A stretch of 64,000 nt of DNA, from the NCBI GenBank assembly GCA_961205875.1, contig OY540820.1:11842001-11906000 (forward strand), in the 5' to 3' direction. Source of the stretch: Sialis fuliginosa. Lineage: Eukaryota; Arthropoda; Insecta; Megaloptera; Sialidae. Made by a program: the position numbers and the translations under genes. Every line of letters starts with the position of its first letter. Position 1 is the first letter of the stretch. Below the pieces are notes generated by a model. The model searched no databases, was not told the DNA's origin, and worked only from the letters and a program-made list of their open reading frames with translations. Positions 45,189-56,361 of the stretch are shown piece by piece.

Positions 45189-46375
45189 CATATTAGAATA
45201 TTCCGATTACCAAAATACATGTTAAAACACTTTTAATATCTCGAAACTGTATGTGTTATAAATATTTTTATATTTTTAAGTTAATGCCATATGATATATT
45301 TTATTCATAGAAAACAATAAAATCGTTTAGATCGATTCTACACGTTTAAAAAATTCACTTGTAATCAATTATTAACAATAACACCATACTACTGGAAAAA
45401 CGGAGAAATTGTGGTTTGTTAGTCACGTAAACTAAAAATACACATTAACCACAATATAACACGTGTCGAGTGAGATTGTTTTATTATGGTTAATGAATAT
45501 TTTTAGTTTAAGTGAAAAACACCATAATTAAATACATATACCAATACAACTATTATGTAATTAAGAAATTATTACAGTTCGAAAATATTTGCCATGGGAG
45601 CTACGGGATTTTTTTATACGTAATATTAACAGTGAACAGTGCATATGATTCTAATTTAATTAAAAAATATTTCTGACAAACTAATAAAATAAATGGAACA
45701 TATATAATAATATTCTCTACAACATTATTGTGTATATAAAACAAGCAACAAATATAAATACAAAAACAATGCAATTTTTTTTAAACCTTTTATGCTAAAA
45801 TATTACCCGATATTCAAAATTTAAACAAAAACAAAACCATTTTTTTCAACCTTTTAAGTAAAAGGTATACTGTACACTCCTGCTGTGGCCACATGGGTGA
45901 CATATTTTAAGAACGTAGACTGCCCTGTACCGTTTTCTCTCACTAGATCTGTCCCATCCGTTGTGTTAATTAAATTCGTACGGTGTTTTGTGTACATCGA
46001 GAGGTAACTTCTACGCCCATGAATGTTGCTCGCAATTCACAATGAGTCGTTGTTTTTTTTACACTCGTCATATTACTACCATTGTCGTTCTGAATGTAAG
46101 AAAATACGGGTTGTGCTCAGTATGTACTTAATTTTATTTTTAAGAGGCATTGTTTTAATAACTACATTAAATTGAAGCAAAAAGAAAGTATTTATTTTGC
46201 GATCTTTGTGTTAATAAAATAAATACTGATTGCAATATGATAATATAAATTGTTTTTTATAAGAATTTGAATAAATAATAATAATATCTGCGTGTATACT
46301 TAATTACAAAATAATATAATACCGCAAAATACCTATAGGTAAATCGTTTACATATTTCATCAAGTTATTAATGTT
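45189..46375. other. gene-free stretch with an R1 copy
   Basis: R1 recurs at 45590-45700 (GCCATGGGAGCTACGGGATT, CAGTGAACAGTGCATATGAT). A GC-richer patch at 45880-46060 (GACTGCCCTGTACCGTTTTC, ATCGAGAGGTAACTTCTACG) has no convincing splice sites. Confidence 0.5.
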
Positions 46376-48425
46376 ATAGTCCTCAGTACCTCGACCCTTT
46401 TGTAAATTTATTAACATACTTCTGAAGCTTCGTGAGTGGATTCTTTTTGACGAGTCTAATAACTTTTTTATTTGAAAAAATTCTTAAAAATGGGGCATTT
46501 TAAAACGTGCAGCCGCGGAATTTTCCGAGCAGCGGACTGGAAAAACGGCCCAAGATATTTGTCGGGCAAAATGTGGGCCCATTGATTTTTATCTAGTATT
46601 TTTTGTTCTTTAACTTTTTCCTGAGTTGGACACTTATATAAGATTATATGACACAAAATACACAAAAATATTCTTTGATCATTTATCATAGGATAAACCA
46701 TTTAAGAAAAATATCGATGCAAAAGAAAGCGTACAGAACTTAACATAATACGGGTGCTTCAATTTTCACAAAATAAATTTACATTTCTAAAAATGTATCC
46801 TCATCAACAAATAGCCATTTTAAGTATCGCTATTTAGTTATGTTATAGTAAAGTACGTGTAACAGTAATAGAATTGACTATAGGTCTCAAAGGACACATT
46901 TTTGGAGGTATATTCACATGATTTTTATTTCTTACTTTTAATCATAGAACAAGAATATAAATTTATTATGTGTAATTTGAAGCATCCGTATTAACGCTTT
47001 CTTTTACATCGATATTTTACTTAAATGGTTTATGTTATGATAAATGATCAAATAATATTTTTGTGTATTTTGTGTCATATAATCTTATATAAGTGTCCAA
47101 CTCAGGAAAAAGTTAAAAAACAAAAAATACTAGATAAAAATCAATAGGGGTTTATTAATACTGAAAATCGATAACACTTATTAATACTAACCCAGTTATC
47201 AAATTTTATAACTGCATCATAATGGGTTCTCAAGATATTAAATAAAAACTAATTTTGGGTAAAATCTTTGAAGGGCTGTAGCTACCTCGCGAAAAATTTC
47301 CGGACACATGTTTGTATAAAGTTTTTTGTTTAGAATATTTTTCTCAATGTACTGTTCAAGTTTGACACGACAGTGCTGAATCACTCTGTATACAATTTTA
47401 TGCATAATAAAATTACTTAGAGGTGGTGATTGCCCCTATTATTAATTTACTCCAGACAATGACAGCTAAGAATGTTTAATTGTTGGAATAGCATTCAGTA
47501 AACAAATCCACTCCTGCTGTTAGACATACTTCAACGTACACACACACACACACACATACTAGAACATATCCAGTCGTAAATGCATACACGTTTGGAATGC
47601 AATATTCTGTTGTGTCGTGTTAAGCCGTTTCGACATCGTACAGGTAGACTTGAATGTTGACAAACATGTATATCAGTTGTTCGTGGTTATTGTTTTCCTA
47701 GCTGAAATTATTCGAGTTCCTCCTATAGGTATAAGTCGTTTTAATACATAAAATATTTGTGAAAATTGTATACACAATACTTGTATGTTGAGAAGCCAAA
47801 GCAACTGAACAATTATTTAACGAATTTTAATATTCTATATGTTATTTATAGTCCTCAGTACGTCGATCCTTTTGTACACGTATTACCATACTTCTGAAAC
47901 TTCGTGAGTTGATTTTTTTTATTTGCGAAAATTCTTAAAAATGGGGCATTTTCGAACGTGCAGTCGCAAAATTTTCAGAGCGGCTGTGGCGGACTGGAAA
48001 AACGGTCCAAGATATTTGTCGGACAAAATAGCCAATGGATTGTAAAAATAATTATTTAATAACCCTACAAATTTCAGGTAGCTGGTAATGAATTATAATA
48101 ACCTCTTTATTTTGACATATTGGGTGTGGCAGACTAGGTGATACCCCACTATTTTTGTCCGACAATTTTTTTTCGATTTTCTCACCATATTATCTTACAA
48201 TTAGTTACAATCCACTGGTAATTTTGTCCGACAAATATCTTGGGCCGTTTTTCCAGTCCGCCGTCCGGAAAATTCCGCAACTGCATGTTCAAAAATGCCC
48301 CATTTTTAAGAATTTTCGCAGGTAAAAAAATTGTTAGACTCATCAAAAAGAAGCCGATCACGAAGTTTCAGAAGTATGGTAGCAAATTTACAAAAGGGTC
48401 GAGATACTATTATTTATTATTCGAT
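46376..48425. repeat. fold-back repeat complex
   Basis: Three copies of one about 200-bp module occur: forward at 46376-46580, forward at 47848-48030 and inverted at 48225-48425. Shared text includes GTACCTCGACCCTTTTGTAA, TCTTAAAAATGGGGCATTTT and GACTGGAAAAACGGCCCAAG. A second inverted pair, 46585-46760 against 46975-47145, shares GAGTTGGACACTTATATAAG and ATGACACAAAATACACAAAA. The whole could fold into nested hairpins. Confidence 0.85.
47150..47845. other. gene-free spacer within the fold-back complex
   Basis: A CA microsatellite at about 47540-47556 is present. No gene was seen. Confidence 0.5.
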
Positions 48426-48685
48426 TTCACCAATTAGAGCCATTAACTGACAAATAGTAGTTTTTATATTCAGGAATGACACATCTATATCTGTCAGTTA
48501 CTTTTTATTCGTGTAATAGGATGATATAAGGAGTTGATATCGATAATTTTGTTTTTCAAAAAATATTTTTTCTTAAAATAAGAAGAAAATTCAAAACATC
48601 TGTACATTTTTAAAAAGCCTTCAGAATAAGTATCAATGCAAGGTTAGTAAATATACGGGTTGCCTTAGTAGCTTTTGATCAATCA

Positions 48686-48842
48686 GCTTGGGCACTCCAG
48701 GTGATGTATTTTTATCTTTCTCGCGTCGAGTTACAAGGCTACATTTGTTATGATTGGGTATATGTATCATTCTCCCTTTCAACATTTGGGCACCCCAGAT
48801 GACGTATTTTCCTCTCTTACGTCGAGCTACTGAGGCTACCTT
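48686..48842. repeat. two-copy tandem repeat, period about 98 bp
   Basis: TTGGGCACTCCAGGTGATGT..CGCGTCGAGTTACAAGGCTAC and TTGGGCACCCCAGATGACGT..TACGTCGAGCTACTGAGGCTAC are two copies of one unit. It keeps the - strand open for 100 codons, but no domain is recognised. Confidence 0.7.
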
Positions 48843-51160
48843 GTACTTTACATACCTTAGTATCAATCGAGTGAATATATAAGGTAATAAAATGCAAGAT
48901 ACTCGTACATAGTACCCAATAGAATAATATAACATACCTGTATTATTTTATAAAATGAATGGAATCTAACTTCACTTATAATTATCATTACATAATTCCC
49001 ATTTTCAAATTAGCATCGTCGATGAATGATTTTTACAATAAATCAATAAAAACTACCATCTTAACCATTTTGTACCATTAGTCCTTATTGTGAATGAATT
49101 CTAAGAGCATTTTATTTCCATTCATTCTCAGAAATTAGCGTCATGCACTTTATAAAATAGATTGCAATTTAACTGCATCTACCCAGCCACGATACAGATA
49201 AAACAATAGAGCAGTTTCACAAAGGCACTTAAAATAATATTCACTGAGAAAACTTTATAATAACGAAGCTAAATATTTTTATGTGTTTTTTATAAGAAAT
49301 ATTCATGTATGTTTTACCCCTGTCTATATGTTTTTTAAAGCTAACAACATCTAGAGATTATTTCCGGCGTAACCTACTTATCTTGTATCGAATCTTGATG
49401 CCATTCATCTGTCTTTGACAAGTAGTTAGAACATGGTCATAACGAGACGAGTAGTAAATTACGGTAGATAAAATCCTTGGATAAACATTTTTTAAGATCT
49501 TAATGTAGGGATTAAAGTTTCTGAAATTTCTTAAACTAATATACATAAAATAACCATGTTATAAGAAGCCGCAAATTTTTAATCGTGTTAGAGCGAAGGT
49601 TATAGGAAGGTTGCCTGTAGTTGATTAAAATAAGTGAAATGTGTGAGATTTAACTCAAAACTCCTGAAAATCAGTTAAGTCACCATGTATTCAACAATCG
49701 CACCGTTTATTTGTATAATTTTTTTTTGCCTATCTGAAACAATCCTACAAATCCTTTTAAAATGTGACAAGAAATAAACAGGCATCGTCTGTATTCCGCC
49801 CGTGCTATCTCAGTTCCGCATAAATAACACAGGATGCAAAAAGAAAGTGACAACAATAGCGTTCAGGTTTCGCGAGGAATTGAATTATTCAGCGCATCGT
49901 GTGAACGTCTGTCGATTCTTATTACCGTCGGTTGCAACGGTTACGTATTGGGACAGCTAAATTATTCTATTTACGATGCAGATATTTGATCCTCTGAGTC
50001 TACCTCCCTAAAACGTAAATTTAATTATCATTTACAAAACTATTGATCCGAATTTATTGCTGGTTTTGCAAATTTTATCTAGAAATTGTTTTCAGTTCAG
50101 GAGTTTTATAATTGGTAAAGTTTCTCTTCATTTAAATATATTTGTTGAAAATTTTACTATACAATAAAGCGATGGCACTTAACAAAAACGGAGACCGTCA
50201 CCGTATCAATCTTGAAAATTTATTATATGTGATTTAATATGAGTGGCATTTTAACTTCGTCGAAACGGCACGCGGGCATTTAAAAAAATATCAAAATAAT
50301 GGCAAATCTTTAAACTTATTATTTTCTATTGAACATTTTTTTAAATAAATAAATATAAAAACTCGATGTAGGATGTATAGTTATTACAAACTGCAGTTAA
50401 TTAATTTTATTAATATTTCAAATGCATTCGAATGATTTTTTCATTAGTTGTTACATCCTAAATATTATAAATAAATATCTATCTCTATAAACTGAAGTGA
50501 AAATTGGATTTCATTGAATGTTGATTGAATTGAATTGTAAATTAATATGGGTTCATTTTAAAATGAGTTGCAAATAATAAAATAATTGTTACATTTTCAA
50601 ATGCTCTCGGTTTAAAAATGTAAAGTATTTTAAGTACATTTATCATTTTATATTTAAGTGGTCTTCAATTCATTTGTTATCGTATATGAGTAGTTGATTA
50701 TAAAATATAGAAAATAGTATTTTTAATTATAATGATTCAATATTATAATGTTAAGCATTTAAGAATATTTTTCGAGTTGGCTTAGGACAATTAAAATGTT
50801 TAATCAAAATCTTAACTTCAAACCAATAATCAGAAATATAATTTTCAAAATATACTATGTACAAAATATTGATTTCTGAATAGTTCGTATATTTCAAATT
50901 GTAAGAAAATAACTTATATTTTCTTTATTCATTGTTTAACATAAATTAAGTCTATTCAATAAGATATCTAAGAGAGATTAAAATAAATTAGATGTAATCA
51001 TGATTTACTCAAAGGGCAAACAAAAATAATGAAGGAAAACAAAGTTATAACAGAAGGGAACATACCCTCAGTAAATCTGATCAGGATGCAGTAAAATAAA
51101 TATTGTTAATAGCAGTTTTGCCTAAAACTTTTGTCACGAAGCTCGACTTAATTTCTTGTA
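48843..51160. other. gene-free stretch with one GC-richer patch
   Basis: At 49785-49975 the sequence (TATTCCGCCCGTGCTATCTC, ACCGTCGGTTGCAACGGTTA) departs from the AT-rich background, including the palindrome-like CCGTCGGTTGCAACGG. It may be an exon or regulatory site of an unseen gene. The rest is AT-rich. Confidence 0.45.
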
Positions 51161-51799
51161 CACATGGGCGCCGGCAGGATTTCTTTCAAGAGGGTGCATC
51201 AAGGTATATAAAATTAAATTTATTTAAAATTCATAACACGCGGGTATTTTAATATGCCTGTGAGTGGTTGAAAATCAAAAAAAATATTTTTTTTCGAAAA
51301 CTATATTTTTTTGGAAGCTAATATTTGGTTAGGTTGAAAGTTATATAGAATATGACTTTCAAAAAAAATCAGCCAAATTTATGCAAAGGCCGATTTTGTA
51401 CCTGGCTATAGCCTTTGAGAAAAATAAAAAGTTTTGTGCCAAAATATTACAACAGGATTTAATAAGGAACAAATATTTTACATTATATATCACTTATAAT
51501 ATATGTTATGTATACTGTAGTATGAGCAAATGTGCCTATCTCCCCCCCCCCCCCCCAAATTAATTGTACATATAATTAACTTTTCCTACTAGATTTTCGT
51601 AATCTTGATAAATCAATGAAAAAATGTTACAGAATAAAAATATTTTATTGGGTACTACTGCAGCAGAGTTTGTTGATTGGTAAGATATAATCATAATTCA
51701 GCCAGTTTAAAAGTTTTGCACGAATTATATAATATGCCACGACATGAAGTGAAAGTTTCCAAGATGGCGTTATAATGACCTATTTCTAAAGTTTGTGAG
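51161..51799. other. gene-free stretch ending at the LTR element
   Basis: GGGCGCCGGCAGGATTTC near 51168 resembles a MITE end without a visible partner. A run of about 16 C lies at 51541-51556. The final GTGAG (51795-51799) is the LTR element's target duplication. Confidence 0.5.
51795..51799. repeat. target site duplication GTGAG (left)
   Basis: It is exactly repeated at 56357-56361, directly outside the other LTR. Confidence 0.95.
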
Positions 51800-52041
51800 T
51801 GTTATGTCTTAATATTTATGTTTATATATGCACGTTCGTTTTAGATAAGGTAACAATGAAAAAAACAGTTTATTTTTATATTCACTATTTTAATGATATT
51901 AATCCTGTTTAACACAACATGTGACAGCTGATGCGCTTGCCGACACAATACACAGCAGAGTGGCGGGACTGCGCATGCACACCCGGCTGAGGCATGGTCT
52001 GAGAACAGAATTGCCAACTGTGGCATTTCAAATATCCAACA
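51800..52041 (-). repeat. 3' LTR
   Basis: It is 242 bp, the same length as the 5' LTR and apparently identical, with TG..CA ends on the element strand. Confidence 0.95.
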
Positions 52042-52054
52042 GTCACCCCCGCTG
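52042..52054 (-). promoter_or_regulatory. polypurine tract (plus-strand primer)
   Basis: On the element strand CAGCGGGGGTGAC directly precedes the 3' LTR. The core GCGGGGGTGA is purine-rich, as needed for plus-strand priming. Confidence 0.75.
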
Positions 52055-52099
52055 TTGCATGCGCACTTCCGCACCCTGATACATGGCATTATAACTTCA

Positions 52100-52172
52100 A
52101 AATTTTACATTTTACATTTTACAAAATTTTACATTTTACATTTTACAAAATTTAACATTTTACAACATTTTA
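52100..52172. repeat. TTTTACA short tandem repeat
   Basis: ATTTTACATTTTAC units repeat about ten times between the Gag-Pol stop and the polypurine tract, with slips to TTTACAAAATTT. The array belongs to the element's 3' untranslated region. Confidence 0.85.
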
Positions 52173-52174
52173 CA

Positions 52175-55100
52175 TTAACACGCTAGGTTGCATCTACTTC
52201 GTAGATTGTACCTGTGTGTTGAGGACTGCTCTGTTTGTGGGACGTCGTGCACCTCAGCTGATGATGTGTCGCCCGGTATATCTATTGTACAGGGTGATTT
52301 TAATATTTTTGGTACGTATCTTTCCTCGTGTACCTCTCCACATGCTATCAGCTGATTTGCATGGCGTTTCCACAACTTGTCTCCTACTTGTACTAAATAA
52401 TATCGATACCCTATTTTTTTTTTTATACGACCCCTGGTCCACGACACTTTTCCGGCCACACTATAATCTTTGGCCATTACGTCAGCATTATTTGATAATA
52501 TCCTCTTACCTCCCCCATAATAATGTTTTTGGTTGGTTTGAGATTTATCAACATTTTTTTGTGCTGTACGTATGTTATCATTTAGTGTGCTTTTCTTTAA
52601 GCTATCTAACCTAACCCTTAATTTGCGGCCTATCAATAGTTGCGCAGGTGACGTACCGGTAGCGCTATGTATTGAGTTGCGATAATCCAATAAAAAATTT
52701 TGTATATATTTGTTGAGATTATTATCTCTAATACCATGTAGGGCTTTTTTCAAAGCATTTTTAATTATTTTTACACCACTCTCAGCTTGACCGTTTGCAG
52801 CGGGAAATCCCACTGGACTAGTAATGTGTTCAATATTATTATTTTTTAAGAAATTTTGAAATTTTTCAGAAATAAATGTTTTTCCGTTATCTGAAACAAT
52901 TTGAATCGGCAACCCCCATCTAGCAAATACTGCTCTTAGAACTTCAATGGTTCTTTCGGCTGTAATAGATTTTTGCATATCTATGCACTCCAGCCATTTA
53001 CTGTGCGCGTCAACAATTACTAAGAAAAAATTTGATGCAAACTGTCCGAAATCAATATGTAATCGTTTCCATGGCTCTGTTGGCCAGGGCCATGTTATTA
53101 ATTTACTTTTGGTCGGGCTACTCCGAAAATTTAAGCATTGATCACATGTATTTGCTAGGTTTTCGATTTGCCTATCTATACCTGGGAACCAAATATAGCT
53201 ACGTGCTGTATTTTTCATTTTAACTATCCCCAAGTGCGTTTTGTGTAGTTCTCCGAGAACTGTTTTATATAATGCACGTGGAACCACCAATCGGTATCCC
53301 CAAAATATACAACCTGACTCTAGTGAAAGCTCATTTTTTCTATTAAAAAATGGTTTAATTTCTACGTTATTGCATACTGCAGGCCACCCTGATTTAATAT
53401 TTTGTACCACTTGTTGCAAAATTAAATCATTATTAGTTTCTACTTTAAATTGTTCTATAGTTATTGGTAATTCATCGTTCTCGTTAACATAATTTAAATA
53501 TATATTTTCTGGTAGGTCATCCTCATTTTTTGTAACATCCATTGTAGGTGCTCGCGAGAAATAATCGGCAATATTATTTTTCGTGTTTACATATTCTATA
53601 TCGAAGTTATAACCTGATAACATTAACGCGTATCTTTGTAGTCTGTTAGCTGCCATTACCGGAATACCCTTTTTAGGCCCGAAAATCGACTGTAACGGTC
53701 TATTATCAGTTACTAATATGAAATGTCGACCAAATAAATATTGATGATATTTTTTTACACCGAATACAATAGCTGCTGCTTCCAGACTTATTTGTGCATA
53801 ATTTTTTTCACTAGGTAATAAACATCGAGATGCAAAAGAAATTGGACGTTCAATCCCTGAAGGGTAAATGTGAACCAAAACTGCAGCGAGGCCTTGGGCC
53901 GCTGCGTCGACTATCAATTTTACTGGTAATTCAGGGTTATAATGAGCTAATACATTATCTGACGATAACGCGGCTTTAATTTCCTCAAACGCTTGTTCTT
54001 GCTCCAAGTCCCATTCAAAAATAGACTCTTTTTTTAATAATTTATACAACGGAGCACAAATTAAACTAGCTTTAGGTATAAAGTTCCTATAATGATTAAC
54101 AACCCCTAAAAAACTTTGTAATTCGCTAACGGACTTTGGCGCTGCTAAACTTTTAATAATTCGCAGTCTGTCTGGTAACGGATGCAACCCTTCTTTGTCA
54201 ATCCTGTGTCCTAGGTACTCAATTGACTTTGCAAAAAATTCACATTTATCCTTACGCACTCTTAAACCAGCATTTTTCAATCGTGATAAAACCGTACGTA
54301 GACGTTCAATATGTAATTTTCGATTCTTCGCAGAAATTAAAATATCATCTAAAAAGACCTTGACCCCCGGAATGCCCGTGAATAATGCATCCATCGTTCT
54401 TTGAAAAATAGCTGGTGCAGAGGCTAACCCGTAAACTAGTCGCGTATAACGAAATAGTCCCTTTGTGGTTGACACACACGTAATTTTGCTAGATTCTTCC
54501 GACAAAACTAACTGCTGATACGCCATTGACAGATCTATTTTGGAAAATTCTTTGCCGTCATGTAGTTCCGCAAACAAATCTTCAATGCGCGGTAATGGGT
54601 ACTGATCAACCACCAAATTTTGATTTACTGTTATTTTAAAATCGCCACAGATACGCACCTCCCCATTCTTTTTTAATATGGGAACTATCGGTGTCCCCCA
54701 CTCACTACATTCCACGGGTACTAACACCCCCATTTTAACTAACTTGTCAATTTCGCTTTCGACTTTATTTTTTATAGCTAATGGTATTGGTCTCGGTTTG
54801 CAAAATTTTGGTACCGCGTCTTCTTTCAATTTAAGAGCAACTTTAAACGGTTTAAACGTTCCTAATTCCTCCCGAAAGACCTCCCCAAATTCTACCATTA
54901 AGTTTTCCATATCGCTTTCACCCTTAATATAGTGTAGTTCATTTGACTGCACTACCAAATCAAAAGTATGCATAAAATTTCTACCTAATATTGGTGGTCC
55001 CCCGTTTTTAATTATATAAACATCTAACATTTTATTTTGATTATTAAAATAAATATTGAACTTACATAATCCAATCGGATTGATTTTACCACCATTATAA

Positions 55101-56104
55101 TTAGTGAAATGGACCTTTGTTCCTTCCAACCTGCAGTCCGAAAAATGTTTTTCGAAGGTCTGCAAGGCCATAGCTGAGATTGATGAACCGCTATCTATTT
55201 CAGCATCTATTACCCTGCCATTGACTGTCACCTGCACAATTATTGGCTTTAGTTCCGCATTGGTTCTAAAATGAAACAAAGAAATGGTTTCGTTATTTAA
55301 GTAATGACAATTTGTTTGTTTGTACCGATCACCTTTTGTGTTTGACCGCCCTGAAGTTGACTCCATTGTTGTGACTTGTTGCTTGCACATCTTCTTTAAA
55401 TGTCCTTTAACCTTACATTTTGAACATTTGTAATTTTTAAATTTGCATTGTTCGTAGCTGTGGTTGGTATATCCACAGACCCGGCATCTACTTGTGACGT
55501 TCTCCGTCGACTTCCTTCTCGACTGGTTTATTTTGAACACCCCTGGCTCCTGCTTTATTATGGTAGGCTCGTACTGGTGTTGAATACAATCTACAGCTTG
55601 TGCTATCTTCACTGCCCGTTCCCAAGTTAAGTCCGTTTTTTCTAAAAATAATTTATCCTTGATAGCTCCTTTTTCGAACCCCATGACGAACTTGTCGCGG
55701 ATTATCACAGACAAAGCTTCACCAAAATCGCAGTTAACAGCCAATGCTCGAACACGCGCTGCCCAATCTGTGCATGATTCGTGCTTTTCCTTTCTTGCTT
55801 CATAAAATTTTAATCTTTCAGCAAATCCCGACATGGTTGGAATACAATAACTGTCCAATGCTTGCACCAATGCATCATATGTCGCCACTTCCGGTTGTAC
55901 CGGATATATTATATTCGTAATCAACCGAAATGTTTCTTGATGCAAATTATTTAAAAATAATGCCTTCCTTTTATGAACCACTGCTTCATCCTCCATGTCA
56001 GTTAATTCATTTATTATGAAAAATTGTTCTAATTGTCTTTTGAAAATTCCCCAGTCATCCTGCACGTGGTTGAAGATTGATATGTTACCCCACACTTTTG
56101 CCAT
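52175..56104 (-). CDS. Gag-Pol polyprotein of the Ty3/gypsy element
   Basis: The frame is uninterrupted. I start it at the ATG at 56104 (about 1309 codons); a TTG three codons upstream is unlikely. Gag comes first, with two CX2CX4HX4C zinc knuckles (about residues 207-220 and 227-240). Next are an aspartic protease (DSGSS about 304, ILGR about 372) and reverse transcriptase (KIDLSMAYQQ about 523, catalytic FLDD about 584-587). RNase H follows (VDAAAQG about 732, SLEAA about 774, TDNRPL about 799), then integrase with HX2H..CX2C (H954, H957, C987, C990) and catalytic D1018, D1072 and E1108, spaced DD35E. The C-terminus ends near a HRYNLRSR motif with no chromodomain. All key residues are present. 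Gag and Pol share one frame, so no frameshift separates them. Confidence 0.97.
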   Translation of the reverse strand: MAKVWGNISIFNHVQDDWGIFKRQLEQFFIINELTDMEDEAVVHKRKALFLNNLHQETFRLITNIIYPVQPEVATYDALVQALDSYCIPTMSGFAERLKFYEARKEKHESCTDWAARVRALAVNCDFGEALSVIIRDKFVMGFEKGAIKDKLFLEKTDLTWERAVKIAQAVDCIQHQYEPTIIKQEPGVFKINQSRRKSTENVTSRCRVCGYTNHSYEQCKFKNYKCSKCKVKGHLKKMCKQQVTTMESTSGRSNTKGDRYKQTNCHYLNNETISLFHFRTNAELKPIIVQVTVNGRVIDAEIDSGSSISAMALQTFEKHFSDCRLEGTKVHFTNYNGGKINPIGLCKFNIYFNNQNKMLDVYIIKNGGPPILGRNFMHTFDLVVQSNELHYIKGESDMENLMVEFGEVFREELGTFKPFKVALKLKEDAVPKFCKPRPIPLAIKNKVESEIDKLVKMGVLVPVECSEWGTPIVPILKKNGEVRICGDFKITVNQNLVVDQYPLPRIEDLFAELHDGKEFSKIDLSMAYQQLVLSEESSKITCVSTTKGLFRYTRLVYGLASAPAIFQRTMDALFTGIPGVKVFLDDILISAKNRKLHIERLRTVLSRLKNAGLRVRKDKCEFFAKSIEYLGHRIDKEGLHPLPDRLRIIKSLAAPKSVSELQSFLGVVNHYRNFIPKASLICAPLYKLLKKESIFEWDLEQEQAFEEIKAALSSDNVLAHYNPELPVKLIVDAAAQGLAAVLVHIYPSGIERPISFASRCLLPSEKNYAQISLEAAAIVFGVKKYHQYLFGRHFILVTDNRPLQSIFGPKKGIPVMAANRLQRYALMLSGYNFDIEYVNTKNNIADYFSRAPTMDVTKNEDDLPENIYLNYVNENDELPITIEQFKVETNNDLILQQVVQNIKSGWPAVCNNVEIKPFFNRKNELSLESGCIFWGYRLVVPRALYKTVLGELHKTHLGIVKMKNTARSYIWFPGIDRQIENLANTCDQCLNFRSSPTKSKLITWPWPTEPWKRLHIDFGQFASNFFLVIVDAHSKWLECIDMQKSITAERTIEVLRAVFARWGLPIQIVSDNGKTFISEKFQNFLKNNNIEHITSPVGFPAANGQAESGVKIIKNALKKALHGIRDNNLNKYIQNFLLDYRNSIHSATGTSPAQLLIGRKLRVRLDSLKKSTLNDNIRTAQKNVDKSQTNQKHYYGGGKRILSNNADVMAKDYSVAGKVSWTRGRIKKKIGYRYYLVQVGDKLWKRHANQLIACGEVHEERYVPKILKSPCTIDIPGDTSSAEVHDVPQTEQSSTHRYNLRSRCNLAC

Positions 56105-56112
56105 CGTCGCCA
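56101..56112 (-). promoter_or_regulatory. primer binding site
   Basis: On the element strand TGGCGACGATGG starts two bases inside the 5' LTR end, and TGG is the complement of a tRNA CCA tail. The site overlaps the Gag start codon. The priming tRNA is not assigned. Confidence 0.75.
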
Positions 56113-56114
56113 AT

Positions 56115-56356
56115 TGTTATGTCTTAATATTTATGTTTATATATGCACGTTCGTTTTAGATAAGGTAACAATGAAAAAAACAGTTTATTTTTATATTCAC
56201 TATTTTAATGATATTAATCCTGTTTAACACAACATGTGACAGCTGATGCGCTTGCCGACACAATACACAGCAGAGTGGCGGGACTGCGCATGCACACCCG
56301 GCTGAGGCATGGTCTGAGAACAGAATTGCCAACTGTGGCATTTCAAATATCCAACA
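56115..56356 (-). repeat. 5' LTR
   Basis: It is 242 bp and carries an AATAAA-type polyadenylation signal on the element strand (around 56184-56189). The GC-rich half faces the element's upstream side and probably holds the promoter; no TATA box was assigned. Confidence 0.95.
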
Positions 56357-56361
56357 GTGAG
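56357..56361. repeat. target site duplication GTGAG (right)
   Basis: It matches 51795-51799 exactly. Confidence 0.95.

Larger units (their letters stand above)
51800..56356 (-). mobile_element. complete Ty3/gypsy LTR retrotransposon
   Basis: The 4557-bp element reads on the - strand: 5' LTR 56115-56356, PBS, one Gag-Pol frame, an A/T tandem repeat, polypurine tract, 3' LTR 51800-52041. LTRs start TGTTGG and end ATAACA (element strand), and a perfect 5-bp duplication GTGAG flanks it. The two LTRs look identical base for base, so insertion is recent on an evolutionary scale. There is no envelope-like frame, so it is a retrotransposon rather than an errantivirus. It lies antisense to the K2P gene, probably within its second intron. 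Confidence 0.97.

Noticed and set aside
48633..48935. A 100-codon frame on the - strand
   Set aside because: It spans a two-copy tandem repeat, which alone can keep a frame open. No domain or splice signal supports it.
51841..52089. Frames within the LTRs, repeated at 56156-56392
   Set aside because: They are non-coding LTR sequence present twice, with no gene features.
52216..52614. A 132-codon + strand frame and several others in 52-56 kb
   Set aside because: They are antisense shadows of the retrotransposon Gag-Pol frame.
52175..56113. An endogenous retrovirus with an envelope gene
   Set aside because: Only one Gag-Pol frame lies between the LTRs; there is no room or frame for an envelope.
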